From UKL13-2 sp040379385 (GTDB lineage: Bacteria > Pseudomonadota > Gammaproteobacteria > Burkholderiales > Usitatibacteraceae), in the NCBI GenBank assembly GCA_040379385.1, contig JBEILF010000173.1:1-5636 (forward strand): a stretch of 5,636 nucleotides of DNA, written 5' to 3'. Numbering within the stretch: the stretch's first letter is position 1; each line of letters starts with the position of its first letter. A program made the translations under genes and the position numbers. The notes under the pieces are model-generated. The model was not told where the DNA came from. It did not search any database and worked only from the letters and a program-made list of their open reading frames with translations. Of the stretch, positions 1 through 5,636 are shown one piece after another.

Positions 1-690
1 CATCTTGCGGCGAATCCAACGCGGAATCTCCGCACCACACGCGTCGGAGAAACGGGCGAGCTGCGAGAAACTACCGATCGGCATCACACCGGGAACGATC
101 GGCACATCAAGTCACATCGCGCGAACTTCATCGACAAAATGAAAGTACGCGTCACGATTGTAGAAATACTGCGTGATCGCCGACGTGGCACCCGCCTCAA
201 CCTTGCGCTTGAAGTTCTTAAGATCTTCCTGTGCAGTACGTGATTGTGGGTGGTACTCAGGATAGGCCGCCACCTCTATGTGGAAGTGGTCGCCTGTTTC
301 AGCGCGAACAAACGCGACGAGATCACTCGCGTGCCGGAATTCTCCTGCCATCGCCATGCCGGAGGGCAGATCTCCGCGCAGCGCCACCATATGCCGGATG
401 CCTGCATCGCGATAGCGGTGTACGATCTCGCGGATACTCTCCACCGTCGAGCCGATGCAAGACAAGTGCGGCGCGGCGTTGTAGCCCATTGCGCGAATAT
501 CGTTGACAGTCTTCAACGTGCCTTCTTGGGTCGAACCGCCCGCACCAAAAGTAACAGAGAAAAACGCCGGCTTGAGCTGCCCTAGTTGCATGACGACATC
601 GGCGAGCTTGGCCGCACCTTCGGCTGTTTTGGGCGGGAAGAACTCGAACGAAAACTGGCGGGACGTGGATTCGATTAACTTTTGGGTCAC
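1..690 (-). pseudogene. metF: 5,10-methylenetetrahydrofolate reductase with an in-frame stop; 3' end beyond the window
   Basis: MetF reduces 5,10-methylene-THF to 5-methyl-THF, the methyl donor for methionine synthesis; it is a cytoplasmic flavoprotein with a TIM-barrel fold. Residues 1-192 match the family closely: SFEFFPP (E16), FGAGGST, APHLSC (H75), ALRGDLPSG (D107), EVAAYPEYHP and AITQYF (Q174). Codon 193 (114-112) is TGA, where family members have Gly in a segment like 'RAMG.DVPIVPG'. The same frame then reads LDVPIVPGVMPIGSF and ends in IPRWIRRKM at the window edge, all recognisable MetF. A GGA-to-TGA change (plus-strand base 114) explains the stop. The 192-residue product would lack about the last third of a roughly 280-residue enzyme and part of the barrel, so it is probably inactive. 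The start is GTG at 690, overlapping the res stop; a Shine-Dalgarno-like GAGGA lies upstream. Family assignment is secure. Whether the stop is a real mutation or a sequence error cannot be told from here. Confidence 0.9.
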
Positions 691-3600
691 GTGAGCGCTT
701 TCCTCATGTCTTGAAGAATATCCAGGACGTATTGTTGGTCTTGTTGAAAAAAAATATCGGAGCTTAATCCTTCGTAAGAAGTCGGTCGCGCGGATAGCAG
801 CTCATCTTTATCCGATGGCGTCACCAAGTACCCCCGCAGCGGGATCGATAACTGGAGCAATTTCAATTCGCGCAGCGCATCCAGTTTTTCGCCGGGCCAT
901 TTACGCGCGATTCCCTTTGGCTCAACAAACGCGAGAACCTGCAAATTGTCTCGGGTCATCCACAGCATGAAGTCAGGAAAAAATCCGCTTGCGCGAAAAA
1001 AGCCCACGCCGCGGTGCGGCAGGTTGCGGAGCAAATAAATGGAGACATCCACAAAGCATGGCGCGTGGCAGTGTTCTTGCCAAGTTCGGCGCAAGTCCCA
1101 CACAAAGCGCGCCTCACTCTCTTCCAGCAACGGTGGCGTTGCGCGGAAACCGATTGAGCCCGCCGACTCAAAATCGAAGCCCAGTTGATCGCCCTTGATC
1201 ACAACGGGTCGTGAAACCAGTAGCGGCGCGTATAAGTGCTGTGGCGCATAAAGTCTGGGCAACGGAAGTGACAGATCATCATTCGGCATCGCGTACGCGG
1301 TGCTGGCCAGCACCTTCTCTACCGCCGCCACAACATCTCCCAAGCCAATATCCTGCTCGAGTCGCTTGCGAATGGCATCAAGTGTGGCAGCGGGAACACG
1401 ATTGCCGACTTCGCGAGTCAACGTCTCAATTGCGGATTTGGCCACCTCATTCGCCGCTTCAATTTCGAGCAAATAAACGCGCCGCTGTCCATTGGCATCG
1501 TTGACGAGCGGAAAGTTGGCGTCGTTACTGTCCAGCAACGTCGGCTTTAGCTTTGAGGCGTAAAACGCACGCGCTTGTCGCCGATATTGTGACGACATTG
1601 CCTCTTCAATAGCGACAGATAGGACGTCTCTCCAGCGCAGGCGACCGATGTGACCGTCAAAATAATCAACCGGCGCTTCGACCGATACCCGCTCGCTTGC
1701 ATACCGGGCCAGTTCGCCGACGGCAACCTCCATGTTCCACCAGCCGTTGCGGCGCTTCGCCTCTTGTGCCGCAAGCCGAATCGCTTCGATATCCGCAGGT
1801 GTCGCAGACAATTGATGTCGAGTGAGTGCCTCCACACGCACTGTTTGTGCACTACCGACACCGGACGTCAGCGAAAGGCTTGCCTCAATCTTGGTGAAAT
1901 ATGCCTCCGCATCACTGGCAATGAAGGCAATGGGGACAACGGCGAAATTCCCGTCACTTGCGAGCGTCATGAGATTTTTCGCTTGCCAATCTGCGGCCAC
2001 CGTCACCGGCGCTTCGATGATGGTGCGGCGCGCACCTTCGCGCTCAAGGGATTCTAAAAACCGCTGCATGTAATCCGCCTTAATGCCGAACACCATCAAG
2101 CGCTCCAACAAAGGCAAATGCTCTGGCACATCGTCAAGCGTGTCGAGCCCGGAGCGTTTCAGGTCACCGCGTTTTCCCAGCAGCCGCACTCCTCGGCCGA
2201 ACATCTGCACAATCTGGCTACCCTCAGACTTACCCACATTCACCAGCCCCATTGCGGCAACACGCCAGGACGACCAGCCTTCGATAAACCGCTTGGCACC
2301 GATCAGCACCTTGATATTCGGCGAACGATCTATCGCCGCGAACAACGAACTGGTTAGCTTATCTTCACCGCCGTCATCACAGCCGAGCGCCAGCAACGAC
2401 TCGTGAACCTTCTTCGCGTCGCCAACGTTGATGACGCCGAAGTAGCGATCATCGCTGGCACCCGCCGCACGCAGGCCGACCTCGTTTTCGTTGACGCGAG
2501 TCGCGATCAATTGGCCGCTGCCACCGAAGAGTTTTTGTGCGACCGATGTCGCCGTCGCGCTACCGGTTTCGTTTAGCGCTCGCAAATAGCTGAAATCAAG
2601 CGGATCACCATTCAGCGTTTGCTGTACACCGCTGATGGAGAGCACCTTGTCCGCCAAGCCTGCGAACCACGTTGGCTCTGCCGCAACACGCGCGAGAAAC
2701 TTAACCACCGTCGCCACATCCGAACCATCGGTGGCAACTTTGCTGCCGAGGAATACGGCAAGAGGCGCTTCCAGCCGCCATTGTCGGGCGACATGCGTAT
2801 TTGCGTCGTACCAATGCGTTTGCTGGTAGAACGCAAGCAATCCTGCCGCCAGCACTAAATCGGTCGTTGCTTGGGAATCGGCGTGTGCCCCTGTCTGCGC
2901 ATTCAGCACCCGGAAGTCTTTGCCGTAGCCGTCTTTCCAGAAGCGACCGTACGCAAACTCAATGATCGCCGCCTTGGCATATGCATCACTCAAGCTCGCA
3001 TCGAGTGCCGCCATTTGCGCGAAGGTGGCGGAGTACTCAAAGGTAAAGCCCGGCTTGATGGAAAAACGATCATCCCCGCCGGCCAGCGCCTCGCGGATCG
3101 CCCGCCATGCGCGTTCGGTGGAGTCATCACCCTTGGTACCTTTATGACCCTCATCGACCAACAACAAATTTGGGCCTTTGAATTGATCGACGGCAATCGA
3201 TTCGCCGCCCTTGTTGCGCGCGCCCTTGTCCGGTACGTAGAGCTTGGTGATTTCGCGTATTTCCACGCCCATGAACGCCAAGTCAGATTTCTCTAGTTCC
3301 TCGCGGTGCTGCCGGGAGAGCTCTTCGCCCGGTGTGATGAGCAAAATCGAATCTGGCGCTTTGCCGGCGGGGAACGGTTTGTAATCCAAAAACTGCAACA
3401 AGTTGATATGCATCACCAAGGTCTTGCCCGCACCAATGGACATAAAGATGGCGAGCCTGGCTAATTCATCTTCGCGGTACGGCGGCAAGTGTGGTGCCAG
3501 TTCTGCGCGTGTCGCTTCCAAAGCAGCCAGCAGCGCCCGCCGGTCGCGCGTGAGCTGATCGAGATAACACTCCGTAAACAGGCAAGCCAAATACTGAAAG

Positions 3601-3941
3601 TAGGTTAGCTGGAAAGCTGGTGTACCGGCACCGCTGCCACTACCACTACTGCCACTACCGCCGCCGTTACCACTGCCACTGCCACCCCGCCGTCTGCCGA
3701 TGCGCGCCTCATGACGGCGGATGTTGGCGTCATAACGACGTAAATCAGCATCACAGATGCTGCGACCTGCCACCGCTTCCAAGACATGGCAAAAGTACGA
3801 GGCACCGTCGGCTGCCTTGCCGACTTCGGTCTTCGCGAGCCGCTCCAATAGCACGTCGTAACTCAAACCAAACGCGCGTGCGAAATGGCGCGTCAGCACG
3901 AGCTGCTTCACAAACGGTGGGCGCGGTGTGGAAGCGGCCAT
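687..3941 (-). CDS. res: Type III restriction enzyme Res subunit (superfamily 2 helicase plus PD-(D/E)XK nuclease)
   Basis: Complete 1084-residue protein. Res subunits pair with Mod, use ATP to move or communicate along DNA, and cut near unmethylated recognition sites. Helicase motifs in order: Walker A in SIGAGKT (168-174), motif II DEGH (263-266), motif III SAT (304-306), a motif V-like segment RFIEGWSSWR (551-560) and motif VI QMFGRGVR (579-586). The C-terminal nuclease site is PD (989-990) followed by E1007-P-K1009, the usual Res endonuclease pattern. An N-terminal domain (about 1-85) is joined to the helicase by a Gly/Ser-rich stretch (86-106). The motifs look intact, so the protein is probably active. 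The start is ATG at 3941-3939, ten bases from the end of a MITE-like element. No Shine-Dalgarno sequence is visible upstream, and the frame is closed by a TAG inside the element's terminal repeat. The stop TGA (689-687) overlaps metF. mod lies upstream on the same strand, as usual for type III systems. The recognition site cannot be read from the sequence. Confidence 0.93.
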   Translation of the reverse strand: MAASTPRPPFVKQLVLTRHFARAFGLSYDVLLERLAKTEVGKAADGASYFCHVLEAVAGRSICDADLRRYDANIRRHEARIGRRRGGSGSGNGGGSGSSGSGSGAGTPAFQLTYFQYLACLFTECYLDQLTRDRRALLAALEATRAELAPHLPPYREDELARLAIFMSIGAGKTLVMHINLLQFLDYKPFPAGKAPDSILLITPGEELSRQHREELEKSDLAFMGVEIREITKLYVPDKGARNKGGESIAVDQFKGPNLLLVDEGHKGTKGDDSTERAWRAIREALAGGDDRFSIKPGFTFEYSATFAQMAALDASLSDAYAKAAIIEFAYGRFWKDGYGKDFRVLNAQTGAHADSQATTDLVLAAGLLAFYQQTHWYDANTHVARQWRLEAPLAVFLGSKVATDGSDVATVVKFLARVAAEPTWFAGLADKVLSISGVQQTLNGDPLDFSYLRALNETGSATATSVAQKLFGGSGQLIATRVNENEVGLRAAGASDDRYFGVINVGDAKKVHESLLALGCDDGGEDKLTSSLFAAIDRSPNIKVLIGAKRFIEGWSSWRVAAMGLVNVGKSEGSQIVQMFGRGVRLLGKRGDLKRSGLDTLDDVPEHLPLLERLMVFGIKADYMQRFLESLEREGARRTIIEAPVTVAADWQAKNLMTLASDGNFAVVPIAFIASDAEAYFTKIEASLSLTSGVGSAQTVRVEALTRHQLSATPADIEAIRLAAQEAKRRNGWWNMEVAVGELARYASERVSVEAPVDYFDGHIGRLRWRDVLSVAIEEAMSSQYRRQARAFYASKLKPTLLDSNDANFPLVNDANGQRRVYLLEIEAANEVAKSAIETLTREVGNRVPAATLDAIRKRLEQDIGLGDVVAAVEKVLASTAYAMPNDDLSLPLPRLYAPQHLYAPLLVSRPVVIKGDQLGFDFESAGSIGFRATPPLLEESEARFVWDLRRTWQEHCHAPCFVDVSIYLLRNLPHRGVGFFRASGFFPDFMLWMTRDNLQVLAFVEPKGIARKWPGEKLDALRELKLLQLSIPLRGYLVTPSDKDELLSARPTSYEGLSSDIFFQQDQQYVLDILQDMRKALT
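701..705 (-). promoter_or_regulatory. Shine-Dalgarno-like site for metF
   Basis: On the minus strand GAGGA lies 10 bases before the GTG at 690-688, inside the res coding region. It supports this GTG as the metF start; no ATG start lies near the expected N-terminus. With the GTGA overlap it suggests that ribosomes finishing res can restart on metF. The spacing is slightly long, so it is a plausible site only. Confidence 0.5.
747..754 (-). repeat. Homopolymer tract (eight T on the coding strand) near the end of res
   Basis: Eight consecutive A on the plus strand, read as T8 in the codons for D-I-F-F near residue 1064 of Res. Such runs are prone to replication or transcription slippage and sequencing error. 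A shift here would change about the last 20 residues, which lie after the nuclease motif. Confidence 0.85.
3624..3686 (-). repeat. Gly/Ser-rich low-complexity linker in Res (imperfect triplet/hexamer repeat)
   Basis: Residues 86-106 of Res consist only of Gly, Ser, one Asn and one Ala. On the plus strand this is an imperfect repeat of CCACTA, CCACTG and CCGCCG-like units. It follows an Arg-rich segment (RRHEARIGRRR) and precedes the conserved TYFQYLACLFTE segment, so it sits at the join between the N-terminal and helicase domains. Units are multiples of three, so copy-number changes would alter linker length rather than switch the gene off. Confidence 0.85.
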
Positions 3942-3951
3942 CGCTAGATTA

Positions 3952-4073
3952 GGGAACTTCTAAAAACCGTCACGAGCGGGTGAAGTTGGCAGTGAGGAGC
4001 GGACACGTACCCAGTGTACGGCGAGCACCGGAACTGACAGATTCGCCCGCGCAGTAGGTTTTTAGAAGTTCCC
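3952..4073. mobile_element. MITE-like palindromic element, 122 bp, with perfect 17-bp inverted ends and ATTA duplication
   Basis: The left end GGGAACTTCTAAAAACC (3952-3968) is perfectly repeated in inverted form at 4057-4073. Both sides are flanked by ATTA (3948-3951 and 4074-4077), consistent with a 4-bp target duplication. The interior is an imperfect palindrome centred on CGTAC-CCAGT-GTACG (4006-4020), which falls at the exact middle of the element. It has no coding capacity for a transposase, so it would have moved with help from an enzyme encoded elsewhere. It lies just before the res start codon and occupies the place where leader and ribosome-binding sequences are expected. The parent transposon family is not identified. 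Confidence 0.8.
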
Positions 4074-4085
4074 ATTACCGAAAGT

Positions 4086-4136
4086 CCAATATTGGCGGTG
4101 GCTTTCAGGCAAAAATGTCTGGAAATGCCCGCCGAT
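4086..4136. repeat. Imperfect hairpin in the remaining mod-res spacer
   Basis: CCAATATTGG (4086-4095) is a perfect 10-bp palindrome. It overlaps a longer imperfect stem pairing 4091-4106 with 4122-4136, with a few bulges and a 15-base loop. No T-run follows on either strand, so it does not look like an intrinsic terminator. It lies in the part of the spacer that belongs to neither inserted element. It may be an older repeat or a structure in the mod-res transcript. Confidence 0.5.
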
Positions 4137-4162
4137 AGGTGAGTTTCACTTCTGGGCACTTC

Positions 4163-4323
4163 TATTGATCCGGCAACTAAAAATGAATAATTAAGAAAAC
4201 CCCGCTCGCGCGAAGGCGGGAGTCTAATATCGGAATCTGTCGCGTTAAATAAAATTGGGTTCCCGCCTTCGCGGGAACGGGGATGGCTGAAATGGTTTTC
4301 CATATTTAGTTGCCGCATCAATA
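4163..4323. repeat. Long inverted repeat with two REP-type arms
   Basis: Outer arms 4163-4185 and 4301-4323 match in inverted form at 21 of 23 positions (core CGGCAACTAA). Inside, 4200-4221 and 4261-4282 form a second inverted pair with 20 of 22 matches, each containing the CCCGC...GCGGG core of proteobacterial REP sequences. Reading through these repeats gives the SREGGNP-like peptide often seen in spurious ORFs. The structure is clear; its origin is not. It may be the body of the 217-bp element or a separate REP doublet. Confidence 0.75.
4247..4278 (-). terminator. Terminator-like hairpin with T-rich tail downstream of mod
   Basis: Read on the minus strand, GTTCCCGC and GCGGGAAC form a perfect 8-bp stem with a GAAG loop (4278-4259). 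It is followed by CCAATTTTATTT (4258-4247). This resembles an intrinsic terminator, about 100 bases after the mod stop and before res. It is formed by a REP-type repeat, so it may be incidental. The T-run is interrupted, so termination would probably be partial. Confidence 0.4.
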
Positions 4324-4373
4324 TCAACCTGCTGCGCGGGCGAAGTTCGCGACGGTTTCGAGAAGTTCCCTTC

Positions 4374-5636
4374 TCACCCGGCACGCTCCGTCATCACCCG
4401 CTTCACAATCCCATCGAGCGCCTGCGCGTTTTCCTCGCCGAAAAAACTCATGTCGCCATTAAAAAACACGGTGGTGTAGCTCGCCAACGAGCGACCGAGT
4501 TGAGACTGCACTTGGCTTTCAATCCAATCGTATTCGTCACGGCCGGACGCAGGCGCAGCCTCAACCACATCGCGCAAGATGATGAGCGCACGCTCTGCAC
4601 TTTCCGCCGATTGCCCTTCCTGCACTAAGCGGCCTTCGATCAGGCGTGCGCGTTGCACAGTCGCGGCCTTGCCTTTACCGACCTTACGCGTCGCTTCACG
4701 AATGCGGGTGGCGACCAAGCCGAGCATCAGGCAGGCAGTTTCAGCCAAATCAATGGTCAGGGTTTGCCGCTCCCCCGCCACGCTGGCATGTAAGCGATAG
4801 TCAAACGGGTGATCAAACGCCATCACGTTCACAAACACCGGCTGCGGCGCATCGCCCGCGTTCTTCGCCTCACGCAGCACATAGCGAATGTCGTCGCCGT
4901 CGCGGTCACCTGTCGAGGACGCAAACACCTCACCGGCCTTGCCTTCGGCTTTTCCGCCATCCGTTCCGTCATCCGGCAATTCGATAGCGTTGAGGCTATC
5001 TTCGTAGCCTTCCAGCCTCAGCACTTTTACCATCGGCAGGGTGCGCGCCGACCAATGATCGTCATCGTTGGCAACGTGCTGCACCGTGTCGCGCGGCGCA
5101 CCGTCTTTCCATTCGGGTGAAGTCATCACCTTGGCAATGCGTGGCAACAACACCGAATCAAAATACTCGCCCATTTCCACCAGCATAAAGCGGCGCGTGC
5201 CGCCGTCTTCGCGGTTGAGATTCATCACGGCGTGGCCGGTGGTGCCGGAGCCGGCGAAGAAGTCGAGGCGAGTGTCCGATGCGCTAGACATTGATGCACT
5301 CGCCAACTGTTCATACAGCGATACTGGGTGGCTATATGGAAACTCAATTCCCTGCGCATCTAGGGTGGACTTTCCTTTACGCCCATCGGCTATCACGGAT
5401 GTAACGGGCCGACGAGTTGTTGCCTTCAGGACTAGCTTTTGGCGTGGCTGTGTAGATTCGTCGTTTCCGAAAAGAATCTCATCGCGCGCAACCATCTCCA
5501 ACAGATTTTCAGGTGTCCGCGAGAATCCATTCGGCGGCACTTGGCATGGCTTTCCAGTTCTGGGATGCTTCAATGGAACAAAAAACTTCTTGTCTGCTCT
5601 CGGCTCTGGTGCGCGCAGACTTACAGACTGATATAC
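4374..5636 (-). CDS. mod: Type III-like site-specific DNA methyltransferase Mod (C-terminal 420 residues; 5' end beyond the window)
   Basis: Mod transfers a methyl group from SAM to adenine (most likely N6) at the recognition site and provides sequence specificity to the Mod-Res complex. The frame is open to the right edge, so no start is in view; a TTG at 5573 is internal. In the visible fragment, a KHPRTGKPCQVPP segment (about 23-35) and ILFGNDES are typical of Mod relatives. A motif X-like region FPYSHPVSLYEQL follows, and motif I DFFAGSGTT (125-133, bases 5264-5238) forms the SAM pocket. Then come RRFMLVEMGEYFDSVLLPRI, VLRLEGYEDSLN and HPFDYRLH, features of a C-terminal region found in larger type III-like Mod proteins. 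In beta-class enzymes the catalytic DPPY motif and target-recognition domain precede motif I and would lie outside the window. The lysine usual in motif X (PKP-like) appears as SHP, a modest variation. The stop TGA (4376-4374) is three bases from the repeat cluster separating mod from res. Confidence 0.9.
   Translation of the reverse strand, partial: VYQSVSLRAPEPRADKKFFVPLKHPRTGKPCQVPPNGFSRTPENLLEMVARDEILFGNDESTQPRQKLVLKATTRRPVTSVIADGRKGKSTLDAQGIEFPYSHPVSLYEQLASASMSSASDTRLDFFAGSGTTGHAVMNLNREDGGTRRFMLVEMGEYFDSVLLPRIAKVMTSPEWKDGAPRDTVQHVANDDDHWSARTLPMVKVLRLEGYEDSLNAIELPDDGTDGGKAEGKAGEVFASSTGDRDGDDIRYVLREAKNAGDAPQPVFVNVMAFDHPFDYRLHASVAGERQTLTIDLAETACLMLGLVATRIREATRKVGKGKAATVQRARLIEGRLVQEGQSAESAERALIILRDVVEAAPASGRDEYDWIESQVQSQLGRSLASYTTVFFNGDMSFFGEENAQALDGIVKRVMTERAG

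Larger units (their letters stand above)
4154..4370. mobile_element. Composite MITE/REP-like element, 217 bp, with 10-bp inverted ends and TTCT duplication
   Basis: The ends GGGCACTTCT (4154-4163) and AGAAGTTCCC (4361-4370) are inverted copies with 9 of 10 matches, and both resemble the tip of the 3952-4073 element. TTCT flanks both sides (4150-4153 and 4371-4374), again a 4-bp duplication. The right arm contains two modules shared with the first element: 24 bases at 4347-4370 (21 of 24 matching 3952-3975, inverted) and 19 bases at 4326-4344 (18 of 19 matching 4042-4060, inverted). The first element's middle part is missing between them. Inside lies a long palindrome with REP-type arms. No coding capacity. 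Alternatively, 4326-4370 is a truncated copy of the first family sitting beside an independent palindromic repeat (4163-4323). It begins 3 bases after the mod stop codon. Confidence 0.62.

Noticed and set aside
112..114. UGA recoded as glycine, as in SR1/Gracilibacteria
   Set aside because: TGA is the natural stop of both res (689-687) and mod (4376-4374), each at the expected protein end. GC content and MetF type point to a proteobacterium, so a point mutation or error is simpler.
4299..4327. Possible minus-strand promoter for res (TTGATA, 17-base spacer, TATGGA)
   Set aside because: The -35 matches well but the -10 matches only three of six bases, and it lies in repeat arms. Too weak to annotate.
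3944..4384. A 146-codon minus-strand reading frame in the mod-res spacer
   Set aside because: It is made of the two palindromic elements and REP arms, which give the SREGGNP-like peptide typical of translated repeats. It starts with GTG inside the end of mod and has no domain or ribosome-binding site.
5068..5631. Long plus-strand frames opposite mod and res (for example 5068-5631, 2871-3296)
   Set aside because: They are antisense to well-supported genes, show no recognisable domains, and are expected from codon bias in GC-rich DNA.
687..5636. BREX, DISARM or another multi-gene defence island
   Set aside because: Only a methyltransferase and a helicase-nuclease are present, with classic type III Mod-Res order and motifs. 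No accessory defence genes are in view; anything beyond the right edge cannot be judged.

Overview
The window carries the minus-strand end of a type III restriction-modification (RM) locus joined directly to metF. Transcription order, right to left, is: mod (DNA methyltransferase, 5' end beyond the right edge), a 432-base spacer full of palindromic repeats, res (helicase-nuclease, complete), then metF (5,10-methylenetetrahydrofolate reductase, running off the left edge). The moderately GC-rich DNA and a MetF resembling betaproteobacterial proteins, as I remember them, suggest a betaproteobacterium, perhaps Nitrosomonadales-like. REP-type palindromes with a CCCGC...GCGGG core fit a proteobacterial chromosome. 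This is inference, not a search result.

5636-4374: the C-terminal 420 residues of a beta-class, type III Mod-like methyltransferase, with the FAGSGTT S-adenosylmethionine (SAM) motif. The DPPY catalytic motif would lie outside the window. 3941-687: a 1084-residue Res with Walker A, DEGH, SAT and QMFGRGVR helicase motifs and a C-terminal PD...EPK nuclease site. Together the two would modify and cut DNA at a shared recognition site. Res also carries a 21-residue Gly/Ser-rich linker.

4373-3942: the mod-res spacer has no credible gene. It holds a 122-bp MITE-like element (3952-4073) with perfect 17-bp terminal inverted repeats (TIRs) and an ATTA target duplication. It also holds a second, composite element (4154-4370) with a related 10-bp terminus, a TTCT duplication and internal REP hairpins. 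Removing both, each with one duplication copy, leaves an 85-bp spacer, so mod and res were probably close together before the insertions. One hairpin with a T-rich tail could reduce read-through from mod into res.

690-1: metF starts at a GTG overlapping the res stop by 4 bp (GTGA), so it probably depends on transcription through res. Its frame has a TGA at codon 193 where relatives have glycine. The frame then continues as recognisable MetF to the window edge, so this is a nonsense mutation or a base error, not a normal gene end.

I see no undescribed multi-gene system here. The most informative points are the interrupted metF, the nested repeats that split the RM operon, and the unusual linker in Res.
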